Program-made: the position numbers and the translations under genes
Assembly: GCA_904501715.1 (NCBI GenBank)
Contig: CAJGCD010000071.1
Coordinates: 1 to 7,504, forward strand
Reading direction: 5' to 3'
Origin: an uncultured Clostridia bacterium
GTDB taxonomy: Bacteria; Bacillota; Clostridia; Oscillospirales; CAG-272
Length of the DNA: 7,504 nt
Shown here: piece after piece, positions 1 to 5,095 of the stretch
How positions within the stretch are numbered: the first letter of the stretch is position 1
Layout: the number at the start of each line of letters is the position of its first letter
The notes under the pieces: model-generated
Databases searched by the model: none
Told to the model about the DNA's origin: nothing
What the model saw: only the letters and a program-made list of their open reading frames with translations

Positions 1-264
1 CTCGGGACTGCAAGCCTTATGACAAGCACCCTATCTGTTGCCACAAGCTTTATTGCTGTATATCTCACATTCTTGCGCAGCCCTTTTTTTGCTTTGGCAT
101 ACGCTGTCAATGACTTAGTCCTTATAATTCTTTGGTTTATGGCAACATTGACCGATATATCCTACCTGTCGGTAATAATCTGTTTTTTTGTGTTTCTCAT
201 AAACGACCTTTACGGATTTTACTCATGGACGAAAATGAAAAAGCGTCAGGAGAGAGGGCTTTAA
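1..264 (+). CDS. pnuC: PnuC-family nicotinamide riboside transporter, C-terminal part
   Basis: The reading frame is open from the first base and ends at TAA 262-264, so this is the last 87 residues of a longer membrane protein. They form about three hydrophobic helices, roughly residues 12-29, 31-52 and 55-77, and then a short basic tail (KMKKRQ). The spaced motifs AVNDLVLIILW and NDLYGFYSW resemble the C-terminal helices of PnuC transporters, which import nicotinamide riboside for NAD synthesis by facilitated diffusion. An ATG at 19 lies inside the first helix region and is unlikely to be the true start. The family call rests on motif resemblance over a third of the protein. Another small multi-helix transporter is possible. 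Confidence 0.65.
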   Translation, partial: LGTASLMTSTLSVATSFIAVYLTFLRSPFFALAYAVNDLVLIILWFMATLTDISYLSVIICFFVFLINDLYGFYSWTKMKKRQERGL

Positions 265-275
265 TGCCCTCTTTT
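251..275 (+). terminator. Intrinsic terminator of the pnuC-like gene
   Basis: AGAGGGC (253-259) pairs perfectly with GCCCTCT (266-272) around the 6-base loop TTTAAT. Bases 251-252 can extend the stem with an A-T and a G-T pair. Four T residues (272-275) and then a T-rich stretch follow. The hairpin contains the stop codon at 262-264, so the gene ends directly in its terminator. This separates it from the promoter at 300-328. Confidence 0.8.
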
Positions 276-299
276 GATTTACAAATATTTATATCGGTA

Positions 300-328
300 T
301 TGCATTTTTTCCTTATGCGTGGTATAAT
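300..328 (+). promoter_or_regulatory. Sigma-A-type extended -10 promoter for the NUDIX-to-permease genes
   Basis: TTGCAT (300-305) and TATAAT (323-328) are separated by 17 bases, and TGG before the -10 makes it an extended -10 (TGnTATAAT). Transcription would start near 335. This lies after the terminator of the previous gene and about 28 bases before the ATG at 363, which helps exclude the upstream in-frame starts at 132 and 333. Confidence 0.85.
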
Positions 329-362
329 ATTAATGTCTGATTTTATCATTTTTGAGGTATTT

Positions 363-947
363 ATGAAAGATATAACTTCTTACTTTTCTTTACCGCTTGA
401 AAGCATGGAGGAAAAGCCCATCTCCTCTACCGCAATTTTTGACGGCAAGGTGCTTCACGTAAGATTGGACGGGATAACACTCCCCAACGGCGAGAGGGCG
501 ACCAGAGAATACTGCCACCATAACGGAGCCGTATGCGTTATACCCGTCACGGATAACAGAGAGATAGTCTGCGTACGTCAGTACCGCTATCCCTTTCATG
601 AGGCTTTGCTCGAGATACCCGCGGGCAAGCTTGACACTCCCGACGAGGACCCCACCTCTGCCGCAATTCGTGAGCTGAGAGAGGAAACAGGAGCTGTTTG
701 TGAAAAGCTGACCTATATGGGACTTTATTACCCCTCCCCCGCCATCCTGGACGAAAAAATATATATGTACATGGCTGAAGGTCTTACCTTTGGCGAGACC
801 GATTTTGATGAGGACGAATTTCTCGAAATATTGAAGATACCCGTTGACGAGCTTAAGGATGCGGTGCTTAACGGACGCATCAAAGACGGAAAAACTCAGG
901 CTGCGGTCTTGCGAGCGTGGATGAGTCTCGCCTCAAGAGAAAATTAA
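363..947 (+). CDS. NUDIX hydrolase, ADP-ribose pyrophosphatase type
   Basis: A 194-residue soluble protein. The NUDIX box spans residues 88-112, with G88, E95, then REL (103-105), EE (107-108) and G110, which bind metal and catalyse hydrolysis of nucleoside diphosphate derivatives. The preceding VRQYRYPFHEALLEIPAGK (71-89) and the following EKIYMYMAEGL (131-141) are typical of ADP-ribose pyrophosphatases (NudF-like), which cleave ADP-ribose to AMP and ribose-5-phosphate. The box has one extra residue between G88 and E95 compared with the usual five. The start at 363 is chosen because GAGG (354-357) lies five bases upstream and the promoter start point is near 335. The frame stays open back to 132, but that stretch overlaps pnuC and precedes the promoter. 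It is the first gene of a four-gene run. The substrate is inferred from family resemblance only. Confidence 0.88.
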   Translation: MKDITSYFSLPLESMEEKPISSTAIFDGKVLHVRLDGITLPNGERATREYCHHNGAVCVIPVTDNREIVCVRQYRYPFHEALLEIPAGKLDTPDEDPTSAAIRELREETGAVCEKLTYMGLYYPSPAILDEKIYMYMAEGLTFGETDFDEDEFLEILKIPVDELKDAVLNGRIKDGKTQAAVLRAWMSLASREN

Positions 948-968
948 AGGATTTAGGAGAACAGAATC

Positions 969-2228
969 ATGAAAAAATGTTTTAACGGCGCAGATATCCT
1001 TCTGCCCGACTTTACAAAAACCGACGCAAAAAAGTGGGCTGTGGTTGCCTGTGACCAATTCACAAGCGAGCCTCATTATTGGGAAGCCGTTGAGCGCGAG
1101 ATAGGCAACGCCCCCTCAACTCTCCGCATTATTTTGCCCGAGGTATATCTTAAGGAAACCCACAAGCGCATAGGCGATATCAACAGTACCATGCGCGAAT
1201 ATACCTCAGATATTCTTGTATCTCATCCCGATTCCATGATATACACCGAGCGCACTCAATCCGACGGAAGCATTCGCCGCGGCATCGTGCTTGCGATAGA
1301 CCTTGAATGCTACGACTTCAAAAAGGGTGCCGCTTCCCTCATACGCGCCACCGAGGCAACGGTAGTGGAGCGTATTCCCCCGAGAGTAGCCATAAGACGT
1401 GACGCTACCATAGAGCTTCCACACGTTATGCTTCTTATAGACGACCCCGACCGCACTGTAATAGAGCCCCTTTCGGCAGACAACTGCGACCGATTGGCAT
1501 ACGATACCGACCTTATGCTCGGCGGCGGTCACATTACGGGCAGATTTTTAGGTGACGGGGCAAAGGAAGCTGTAACCAACGCTCTGAGTGCACTCATAGC
1601 TCCCGAGGCTATGGAAAAGCGTTACGGCAAGGCAGGACTCGCTCCCCTTCTCTTCGCAGTAGGTGACGGAAATCACTCCTTGGCTACCGCAAAGACTATA
1701 TATGAGGACATAAAAGCATCCATTGGTGCCGAGGCTGCCGCTGAGCATCCCGCTCGCTACGCTCTGGTTGAGATAGTAAATATCCACGACGAGGCGATGA
1801 AATTCGAGCCTATCTACCGCGTTATGTTCGATGTAGACCCCGAGGACGTTATAGAAAAGCTCTCCGCTTATCTGACCTCCCTTTCGGGCGAGGCTGACGA
1901 GCAGACAATAGATTACGTATCAAAAGACAAAAGCGGAACGCTCAAGGCACTCTCCCCCGTCAAGACGCTTCCCGTTGCTACTCTTCAGGATTTTATCGAC
2001 GGATATCTCAAGGAGCATAAGGACGCCGAGGTGGATTATATTCACGGTGAAAATTCGGTAAAGAGCCTCATAGGAGATAATTCTATCGGTTTTCTCTTTT
2101 CGGGAATGGGAAAGGACGAGCTTTTCAAGACCGTTATATACGATGGTGCTCTGCCCCGCAAGACCTTCTCTATGGGTCACGCTGAGGACAAGAGATACTA
2201 TATGGAATGCCGAAAAATAACGAAATGA
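969..2228 (+). CDS. DUF1015 family protein
   Basis: A 419-residue protein with no signal peptide or membrane segment, probably cytoplasmic. It matches the DUF1015 family (PF06245) by its N-terminal GADILLPDF...WAVVACDQFTSEP region (7-35), the central glycine/histidine motif VGDGNHSLATAK (231-242) and a C-terminal LPRKTFSMG...KRYYME block (395-413). The family's molecular function is not established to my knowledge. The conserved GDGNH motif suggests an active or ligand-binding site, but that is inference. The start is supported by AGGAGA (955-960) eight bases before the ATG. The gene begins 21 bases after the NUDIX stop codon and is probably co-transcribed with it. The length is normal for the family and nothing looks broken. 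Confidence 0.85.
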   Translation: MKKCFNGADILLPDFTKTDAKKWAVVACDQFTSEPHYWEAVEREIGNAPSTLRIILPEVYLKETHKRIGDINSTMREYTSDILVSHPDSMIYTERTQSDGSIRRGIVLAIDLECYDFKKGAASLIRATEATVVERIPPRVAIRRDATIELPHVMLLIDDPDRTVIEPLSADNCDRLAYDTDLMLGGGHITGRFLGDGAKEAVTNALSALIAPEAMEKRYGKAGLAPLLFAVGDGNHSLATAKTIYEDIKASIGAEAAAEHPARYALVEIVNIHDEAMKFEPIYRVMFDVDPEDVIEKLSAYLTSLSGEADEQTIDYVSKDKSGTLKALSPVKTLPVATLQDFIDGYLKEHKDAEVDYIHGENSVKSLIGDNSIGFLFSGMGKDELFKTVIYDGALPRKTFSMGHAEDKRYYMECRKITK

Positions 2229-2238
2229 GGATATTTAA

Positions 2239-2799
2239 ATGAACGAACAATGGAAGCAGCTCTATGACCAATGCTGTAGCTGTACCGCCTGCGAGCTTCA
2301 CAAAACGCGTACCAACTGCGTTTTCGGAGTGGGAAATGAAAATGCCGAGCTGCTTTTTGTCGGCGAAGCACCCGGTGAAAACGAGGATAAAACAGGTACT
2401 CCCTTTGTGGGAAGAGCGGGAAAGCTTCTTGACCAATATCTTTTTGCGGTGGATATTCCCCGCGAGAGCGTTTATATCGCAAATATTTTGAAGTGCCGTC
2501 CGCCGAAGAACCGTGACCCTCTCCCCTCCGAGGAGGATGCCTGTATGGATTTTCTCCGAAGACAGGTAAAGCTCATAAAGCCTAAGGTCATTGTTTGTCT
2601 GGGCAGAATATCGGCTATGCGACTTATCAGACCCGACTACAAGATAACCAAGGAGCACGGTGAGTGGGTACAAAAGGGTGATTTTCTCATCACCGCCGTA
2701 TATCATCCCGCACTTCTTCTGCGCGACCCCCGTCGCAAGGAGGAAATGCTTGAGGATATGAAAAAGATAAAAGCAAAATTAGATGAATTAAATTCCTGA
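2239..2799 (+). CDS. Uracil-DNA glycosylase, family 4 type, with [4Fe-4S] cluster
   Basis: A 186-residue enzyme expected to excise uracil from DNA and start base excision repair. Four cysteines, C15-x2-C18, C86 and C102, have the spacing of the [4Fe-4S] cluster in thermophilic family 4 uracil-DNA glycosylases. The water-activating motif A is GEAPGENED (42-50). TPFVGRAGKLL (54-64) supplies the aromatic residue F56 that stacks on uracil, NILKCRPPKNRDP lies at 82-94, and HPALLL (156-161) is the DNA-intercalating motif. The ribosome binding site TGAGG (2226-2230) is built on the DUF1015 stop codon, eight bases before the ATG, so the two genes are likely translationally linked. The same fold occurs in phage SPO1 DNA polymerase-related proteins, an older name for this family. 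Confidence 0.93.
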   Translation: MNEQWKQLYDQCCSCTACELHKTRTNCVFGVGNENAELLFVGEAPGENEDKTGTPFVGRAGKLLDQYLFAVDIPRESVYIANILKCRPPKNRDPLPSEEDACMDFLRRQVKLIKPKVIVCLGRISAMRLIRPDYKITKEHGEWVQKGDFLITAVYHPALLLRDPRRKEEMLEDMKKIKAKLDELNS

Positions 2800-2809
2800 G
2801 GTAACCGAA

Positions 2810-3784
2810 ATGACAATGGATTTCCCCGCGTTTTTGAATATCGTTATAACCATGTTCGCCATCCTTATCGTAGGATACATATTGGGCAAAAAAGAGGTCA
2901 TCAGCCCCGTAGCGTCAAAAAATCTTTCTAAGCTCATAATATCGATTGGACAGCCTGCCCTGATAATCAACTCCATAACCAACAAAGCCTTTTCCTGGGA
3001 TAATCTCAAGCTTGCGCTCATAAGCCTCGCCTTTGCCTTTATAATGCACGGAATTATGGCTGTGATGGCTTATTTTGCCTGCATTAAGATAAAGGATATT
3101 GACGAGAGAAAAATAACAGAATTCGCTATGGTGTTTGGTAATATCGGATTTCTGGGTATTCCCGTCCTTGGCGCTCTTTTCCCCGAAAACGGAGCCTATG
3201 TGGCATCCTTCTTCGTGGTAAGCTTTAATATCCTCCTTTGGATAATAGGTCTTGGAATAATAGCCCGCAAAAGAGACGATATCAAGCTGACGGTAAAAAA
3301 GATATTTATAAACAAGGGCACTGTTCCCAGTATGATAGGATTTGTCATATTCCTTATTCCGTCGGTATTCCCAAGCTTCACAATTCCGACCTTCGCAAGC
3401 TCTACTATCTCCTATCTTGCCTCGCTCTGTACACCTATCTCAATGCTTATAATAGGCGCGTTGCTTTCAAGCAGAACAGCAAAGCAGATATTCGGCTCGG
3501 GCAAAGTATATTATCTCTGCCTGTTCAAGCTTGTGATAATACCCGTAATCTTTTCATTTCTACTTAAGCTCCTTGGCTTTTCGGATTTCTGGGTGCTTTT
3601 CATTGCCGCGGTCTCAGCAATGCCCTCGGCAAGCTCAACAAGTATGTTTGCCGAGCTTTACGACACCTCCCCCGGCTTTTCGGCACAGTGCGTGGGCACA
3701 TCAACTCTTATTTCTCTTGCTACTATGCCCCTCATAATTATGCTGGCACAGTGGATAACCCAATTTAATTGTTCTATTTTTTGA
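2810..3784 (+). CDS. AEC (auxin efflux carrier) family permease
   Basis: A 324-residue membrane protein with about ten hydrophobic segments, near residues 8-26, 39-56, 66-91, 103-122, 128-151, 172-189, 199-219, 233-255, 258-279 and 293-315. The halves are separated by a charged cytoplasmic loop (ARKRDDIKLTVKK, 152-164). The motifs SIGQPALIINSI (45-56) and FGNIGFLGIPVLGALF (109-124) are characteristic of the AEC/bile-acid transporter superfamily. Bacterial members export or exchange organic acids such as malate, but the substrate here cannot be read from sequence. The ATG at 2810 is preferred over the one at 2816 because GAGG (2798-2801), overlapping the previous stop codon, is eight bases upstream. 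It closes the four-gene run. I see no clear intrinsic terminator after it, so some read-through into the aromatic leader is possible. Confidence 0.9.
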   Translation: MTMDFPAFLNIVITMFAILIVGYILGKKEVISPVASKNLSKLIISIGQPALIINSITNKAFSWDNLKLALISLAFAFIMHGIMAVMAYFACIKIKDIDERKITEFAMVFGNIGFLGIPVLGALFPENGAYVASFFVVSFNILLWIIGLGIIARKRDDIKLTVKKIFINKGTVPSMIGFVIFLIPSVFPSFTIPTFASSTISYLASLCTPISMLIIGALLSSRTAKQIFGSGKVYYLCLFKLVIIPVIFSFLLKLLGFSDFWVLFIAAVSAMPSASSTSMFAELYDTSPGFSAQCVGTSTLISLATMPLIIMLAQWITQFNCSIF

Positions 3785-3802
3785 TTTTTTTTGCAAAAAG
3801 CC

Positions 3803-3831
3803 TTGACAAGGGCGCTTTAGCGTGATAAACT
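3803..3831 (+). promoter_or_regulatory. Promoter of the aromatic amino acid operon
   Basis: A perfect TTGACA (3803-3808) and TAAACT (3826-3831) are 17 bases apart, with TGA before the -10 giving an extended -10. Transcription would start near 3838, leaving a leader of about 245 bases before the DAHP synthase ATG. A short palindrome, CGCTTTAGCG (3813-3822), lies in the spacer. It could be an operator but is too short to claim. Confidence 0.85.
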
Positions 3832-3861
3832 TATGTCATCAAATCAAAGGAGAAAGTAAAA

Positions 3862-3927
3862 ATGAACCGTTCTTTCGCTAACAAGTTCTTTTACCTTTAT
3901 TTTTATTACTTTAGCTGTGATAAATAA
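3862..3927 (+). CDS. Phe/Tyr-rich leader peptide of the DAHP synthase operon
   Basis: A 21-codon ORF with an excellent ribosome binding site, AAAGGAGA (3846-3853), nine bases from AGGAG to the ATG. It ends in tandem TAA stops (3925-3930). Five Phe (5, 9, 10, 14, 17) and four Tyr (11, 13, 15, 16) make up nine of 21 residues. Codons 9-17 read FFYLYFYYF, interrupted only by L12. There is no Trp. This composition resembles the pheL and trpL leader peptides of enterobacteria, where ribosome stalling at scarce charged tRNA prevents transcription termination. Its place between a strong promoter and a terminator, ahead of the first enzyme of aromatic biosynthesis, fits a sensor of Phe and Tyr supply. 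The peptide itself probably has no function once made. Confidence 0.85.
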   Translation: MNRSFANKFFYLYFYYFSCDK

Positions 3928-3948
3928 TAAGGGTGTTTTGTTGCGGAA
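3873..3948 (+). promoter_or_regulatory. Long-range pairing between leader codons 4-8 and the post-ORF RNA
   Basis: Bases 3873-3885 (within codons 4-8, just before the aromatic run) can pair with 3937-3948. The stem has ten Watson-Crick and two G-U pairs and a single bulged base at 3879, and its loop contains the aromatic codons and the stop. A ribosome stalled on codons 9-11 would cover the 5' arm. The 3' arm ends one base before the hairpin at 3950-3964, so the two stems could stack. Found by eye; not energy-tested. Confidence 0.45.
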
Positions 3949-3949
3949 T

Positions 3950-3964
3950 TCGGTTTTTTACCGA
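3950..3964 (+). promoter_or_regulatory. Hairpin competing with the antiterminator
   Basis: TCGGT (3950-3954) pairs with ACCGA (3960-3964) around five T residues. The 3' arm contains CCGA 3961-3964, which the antiterminator also needs, so this hairpin and the antiterminator exclude each other in their outer part. It corresponds to the 1:2 structure of a classical attenuator. Confidence 0.55.
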
Positions 3965-4002
3965 CTTTAAAAGGTTTACTTAAACATTTTAAAGCCTCTC
4001 GG
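3961..4002 (+). promoter_or_regulatory. Candidate antiterminator
   Basis: CCGA (3961-3964) pairs with TCGG (3999-4002), and CTTTAAAA (3965-3972) pairs with TTTTAAAG (3987-3994), leaving CCTC (3995-3998) bulged. Inside, GTTT (3974-3977) pairs with AAAC (3982-3985) beyond a G-A mismatch, with loop ACTT. That gives 16 pairs. It occupies G3994 and 3999-4002 of the 5' arm of the terminator, so both structures cannot form fully. Much of the stem is A-T, so the balance with the terminator needs calculation. Confidence 0.55.
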
Positions 4003-4029
4003 CTCAAAGCGCCGAGAGGCTAATTTTTT
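3994..4029 (+). terminator. Attenuator terminator upstream of the DAHP synthase gene
   Basis: GCCTCTCGGC (3994-4003) pairs perfectly with GCCGAGAGGC (4011-4020) around a 7-base loop, TCAAAGC. A3993-T4021 can extend the stem. The sequence TAA and then six T residues (4024-4029) follow. It lies after the leader promoter and leader ORF and 55 bases before the first structural gene, so it must be read through for operon expression. This is the position expected of an attenuator rather than of a terminator for the upstream permease. Confidence 0.88.
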
Positions 4030-4047
4030 AAGGATTTCCCCTCGGCA

Positions 4048-4063
4048 GCCTCTGGCGTGAGGC
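4048..4063 (+). promoter_or_regulatory. Small hairpin just upstream of the DAHP synthase ribosome binding site
   Basis: GCCTC (4048-4052) pairs with GAGGC (4059-4063) around TGGCGT, seven bases before AGGAG (4071-4075). The neighbouring CTCGGC (4041-4046) and GCCTCT (4048-4053) are also complementary to parts of the terminator 3' arm (GCCGAG 4011-4016 and AGAGGC 4015-4020). It may help hold read-through RNA in an open form or be incidental. Confidence 0.35.
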
Positions 4064-4083
4064 AAGAAAAAGGAGATTTAAAA

Positions 4084-5094
4084 ATGATAGCGGTACTTAA
4101 AAGCGGAACAACAGACAAGCAGATCGAAAATCTTTCCTCGTGGCTAAAAACACAGGGACTTGACGTGCATCTTTCCAGAGGAAGCGAGCACATAATCCTC
4201 GGACTTATTGGTGACACCAGCAAAATAGACGCCGAGCTCATTGAGAGCCTTGAAATCGTTGACAGCGTCAAGCGCATCAGCGAGCCCTTTAAGAGCGCAA
4301 ACCGTAAGTTTCACCCCGATGACAGCGTTATAAACGTGGGCAACACCTCGGTAGGCGGAAACATTTTCGCCATAATGGCGGGGCCCTGCTCGGTAGAGAG
4401 CGAGGAGCAGGTAATGGAGATAGCCCGAGCTGTCAAGGCAGCGGGCGCGACTATGCTCCGCGGAGGCGCTTTCAAGCCCCGCACCTCTCCCTACGATTTT
4501 CAAGGTCTTAAGGCGGACGGAATAGAGCTTTTGCTTAAAGCGAAAAAGGAAACGGGATTGCCCATAGTTACCGAAATAATGAACGCAAACCACCTCTCCC
4601 TCTTCGACGAGGTAGATGTTATTCAGGTGGGCGCGAGAAATATGCAAAACTTTGAGCTTCTCAAGGAGCTTGGAAAAACAAACAAGCCCATACTCCTCAA
4701 GAGAGGACTTGCCAACACTCTCAAGGAGCTGCTTATGTCTGCCGAATACATTATGGCGGGAGGAAACGAAAACGTTATCCTCTGCGAGCGCGGCATACGT
4801 ACCTTTGAAACATACACGAGGAATACCCTCGACCTTTCGGCAGTGCCTATGCTCAAGGAGCTCACCCACCTTCCCGTTATAATAGATCCCTCCCACGCTA
4901 CGGGCGTAGCGCGCCTTGTAAAGCCTATGGCTATGGCAGCTGCGGCTTGCGGTGCTGACGGTCTCATGATAGAGGTACACAACGACCCCGCTCACGCACT
5001 CTGCGACGGAGCGCAATCGCTGACTCCCGATGCCTTTGCAGGCGTTACAAGAGCTGTACGACGCGTGCTTAGCGCGATCTCGGAGGAGGACTGA
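4084..5094 (+). CDS. aroF: 3-deoxy-7-phosphoheptulonate (DAHP) synthase with regulatory domain
   Basis: A 336-residue enzyme that condenses phosphoenolpyruvate with erythrose-4-phosphate, the first step of the shikimate pathway. It aligns by eye almost end to end with the type I-beta enzyme of Thermotoga maritima (about 338 residues). Residues 1-70 form the ferredoxin-like/ACT-like domain that mediates feedback inhibition by Tyr/Phe in that enzyme, and the (beta/alpha)8 barrel follows. GPCSVES (100-106) and KPRTSPYDFQG (131-141) bind substrates. C102, H271, E297 and D308 match the metal ligands. LLKRG is at 204-208 and LCERGIRT at 233-240. The start at 4084 is set by AGGAG (4071-4075) eight bases upstream; a GTG at 4057 is in frame but lies in the leader hairpin. 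The gene is the first in the operon, behind the attenuator. The symbol varies (aroF, aroG or aroA in Bacillus). Confidence 0.96.
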   Translation: MIAVLKSGTTDKQIENLSSWLKTQGLDVHLSRGSEHIILGLIGDTSKIDAELIESLEIVDSVKRISEPFKSANRKFHPDDSVINVGNTSVGGNIFAIMAGPCSVESEEQVMEIARAVKAAGATMLRGGAFKPRTSPYDFQGLKADGIELLLKAKKETGLPIVTEIMNANHLSLFDEVDVIQVGARNMQNFELLKELGKTNKPILLKRGLANTLKELLMSAEYIMAGGNENVILCERGIRTFETYTRNTLDLSAVPMLKELTHLPVIIDPSHATGVARLVKPMAMAAAACGADGLMIEVHNDPAHALCDGAQSLTPDAFAGVTRAVRRVLSAISEED

Positions 5095-5095
5095 G

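Larger units (their letters stand above)
3838..4083 (+). promoter_or_regulatory. Attenuator leader of the aromatic operon
   Basis: This untranslated leader holds, in order, a ribosome binding site and a Phe/Tyr-rich leader ORF (3862-3927), a small hairpin (3950-3964), a possible antiterminator (3961-4002), a strong terminator (3994-4029) and the ribosome binding site of the DAHP synthase gene (AGGAG 4071-4075). The motif TCGG/CCGA occurs in alternation at 3950-3953, 3961-3964, 3999-4002 and 4012-4015, so adjacent copies can pair 1:2, 2:3 or 3:4. This is the logic of a ribosome-controlled transcription attenuator. The pairings were found by eye without energy calculation. The 5' end is an estimate from the -10 position. 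Confidence 0.8.

Noticed and set aside
132..362. Upstream extension of the NUDIX frame, with ATG at 132 or 333
   Set aside because: It overlaps the pnuC end, its terminator and the promoter at 300-328. The expected transcript starts near 335, and the ATG at 363 has a ribosome binding site.
3785..3799. Palindrome with T-run and A-run around GC (TTTTTGCAAAAA) after the permease
   Set aside because: It has no loop or GC-rich stem and so is not a convincing intrinsic terminator.
3813..3822. CGCTTTAGCG palindrome in the promoter spacer as an operator
   Set aside because: A 4-bp inverted repeat is too short to separate from chance, and no second copy was seen.
3931..3949. T-box-like string AGGGTG...GCGGAA after the leader ORF
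   Set aside because: It lacks the TGGN bulge and the ACCGCG continuation, and the leader is short with no recognisable specifier loop. The aromatic ORF explains the region better.
4057..4083. In-frame GTG start for DAHP synthase
   Set aside because: It lies in the loop of a small hairpin, and the strong AGGAG at 4071-4075 points to the ATG at 4084, which also matches the family N-terminus.
4144..5016. 290-codon open frame on the - strand across the DAHP synthase gene
   Set aside because: It is antisense to a gene with full family motifs, its translation shows no recognisable domain, and I saw no support for a separate gene. It is a codon-usage shadow.
5030..5095. Upstream ATG of the tyrA frame inside the DAHP synthase gene
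   Set aside because: AGGAGG at 5084-5089 fits the ATG at 5096, and the Rossmann motif normally begins within a few residues of the start.
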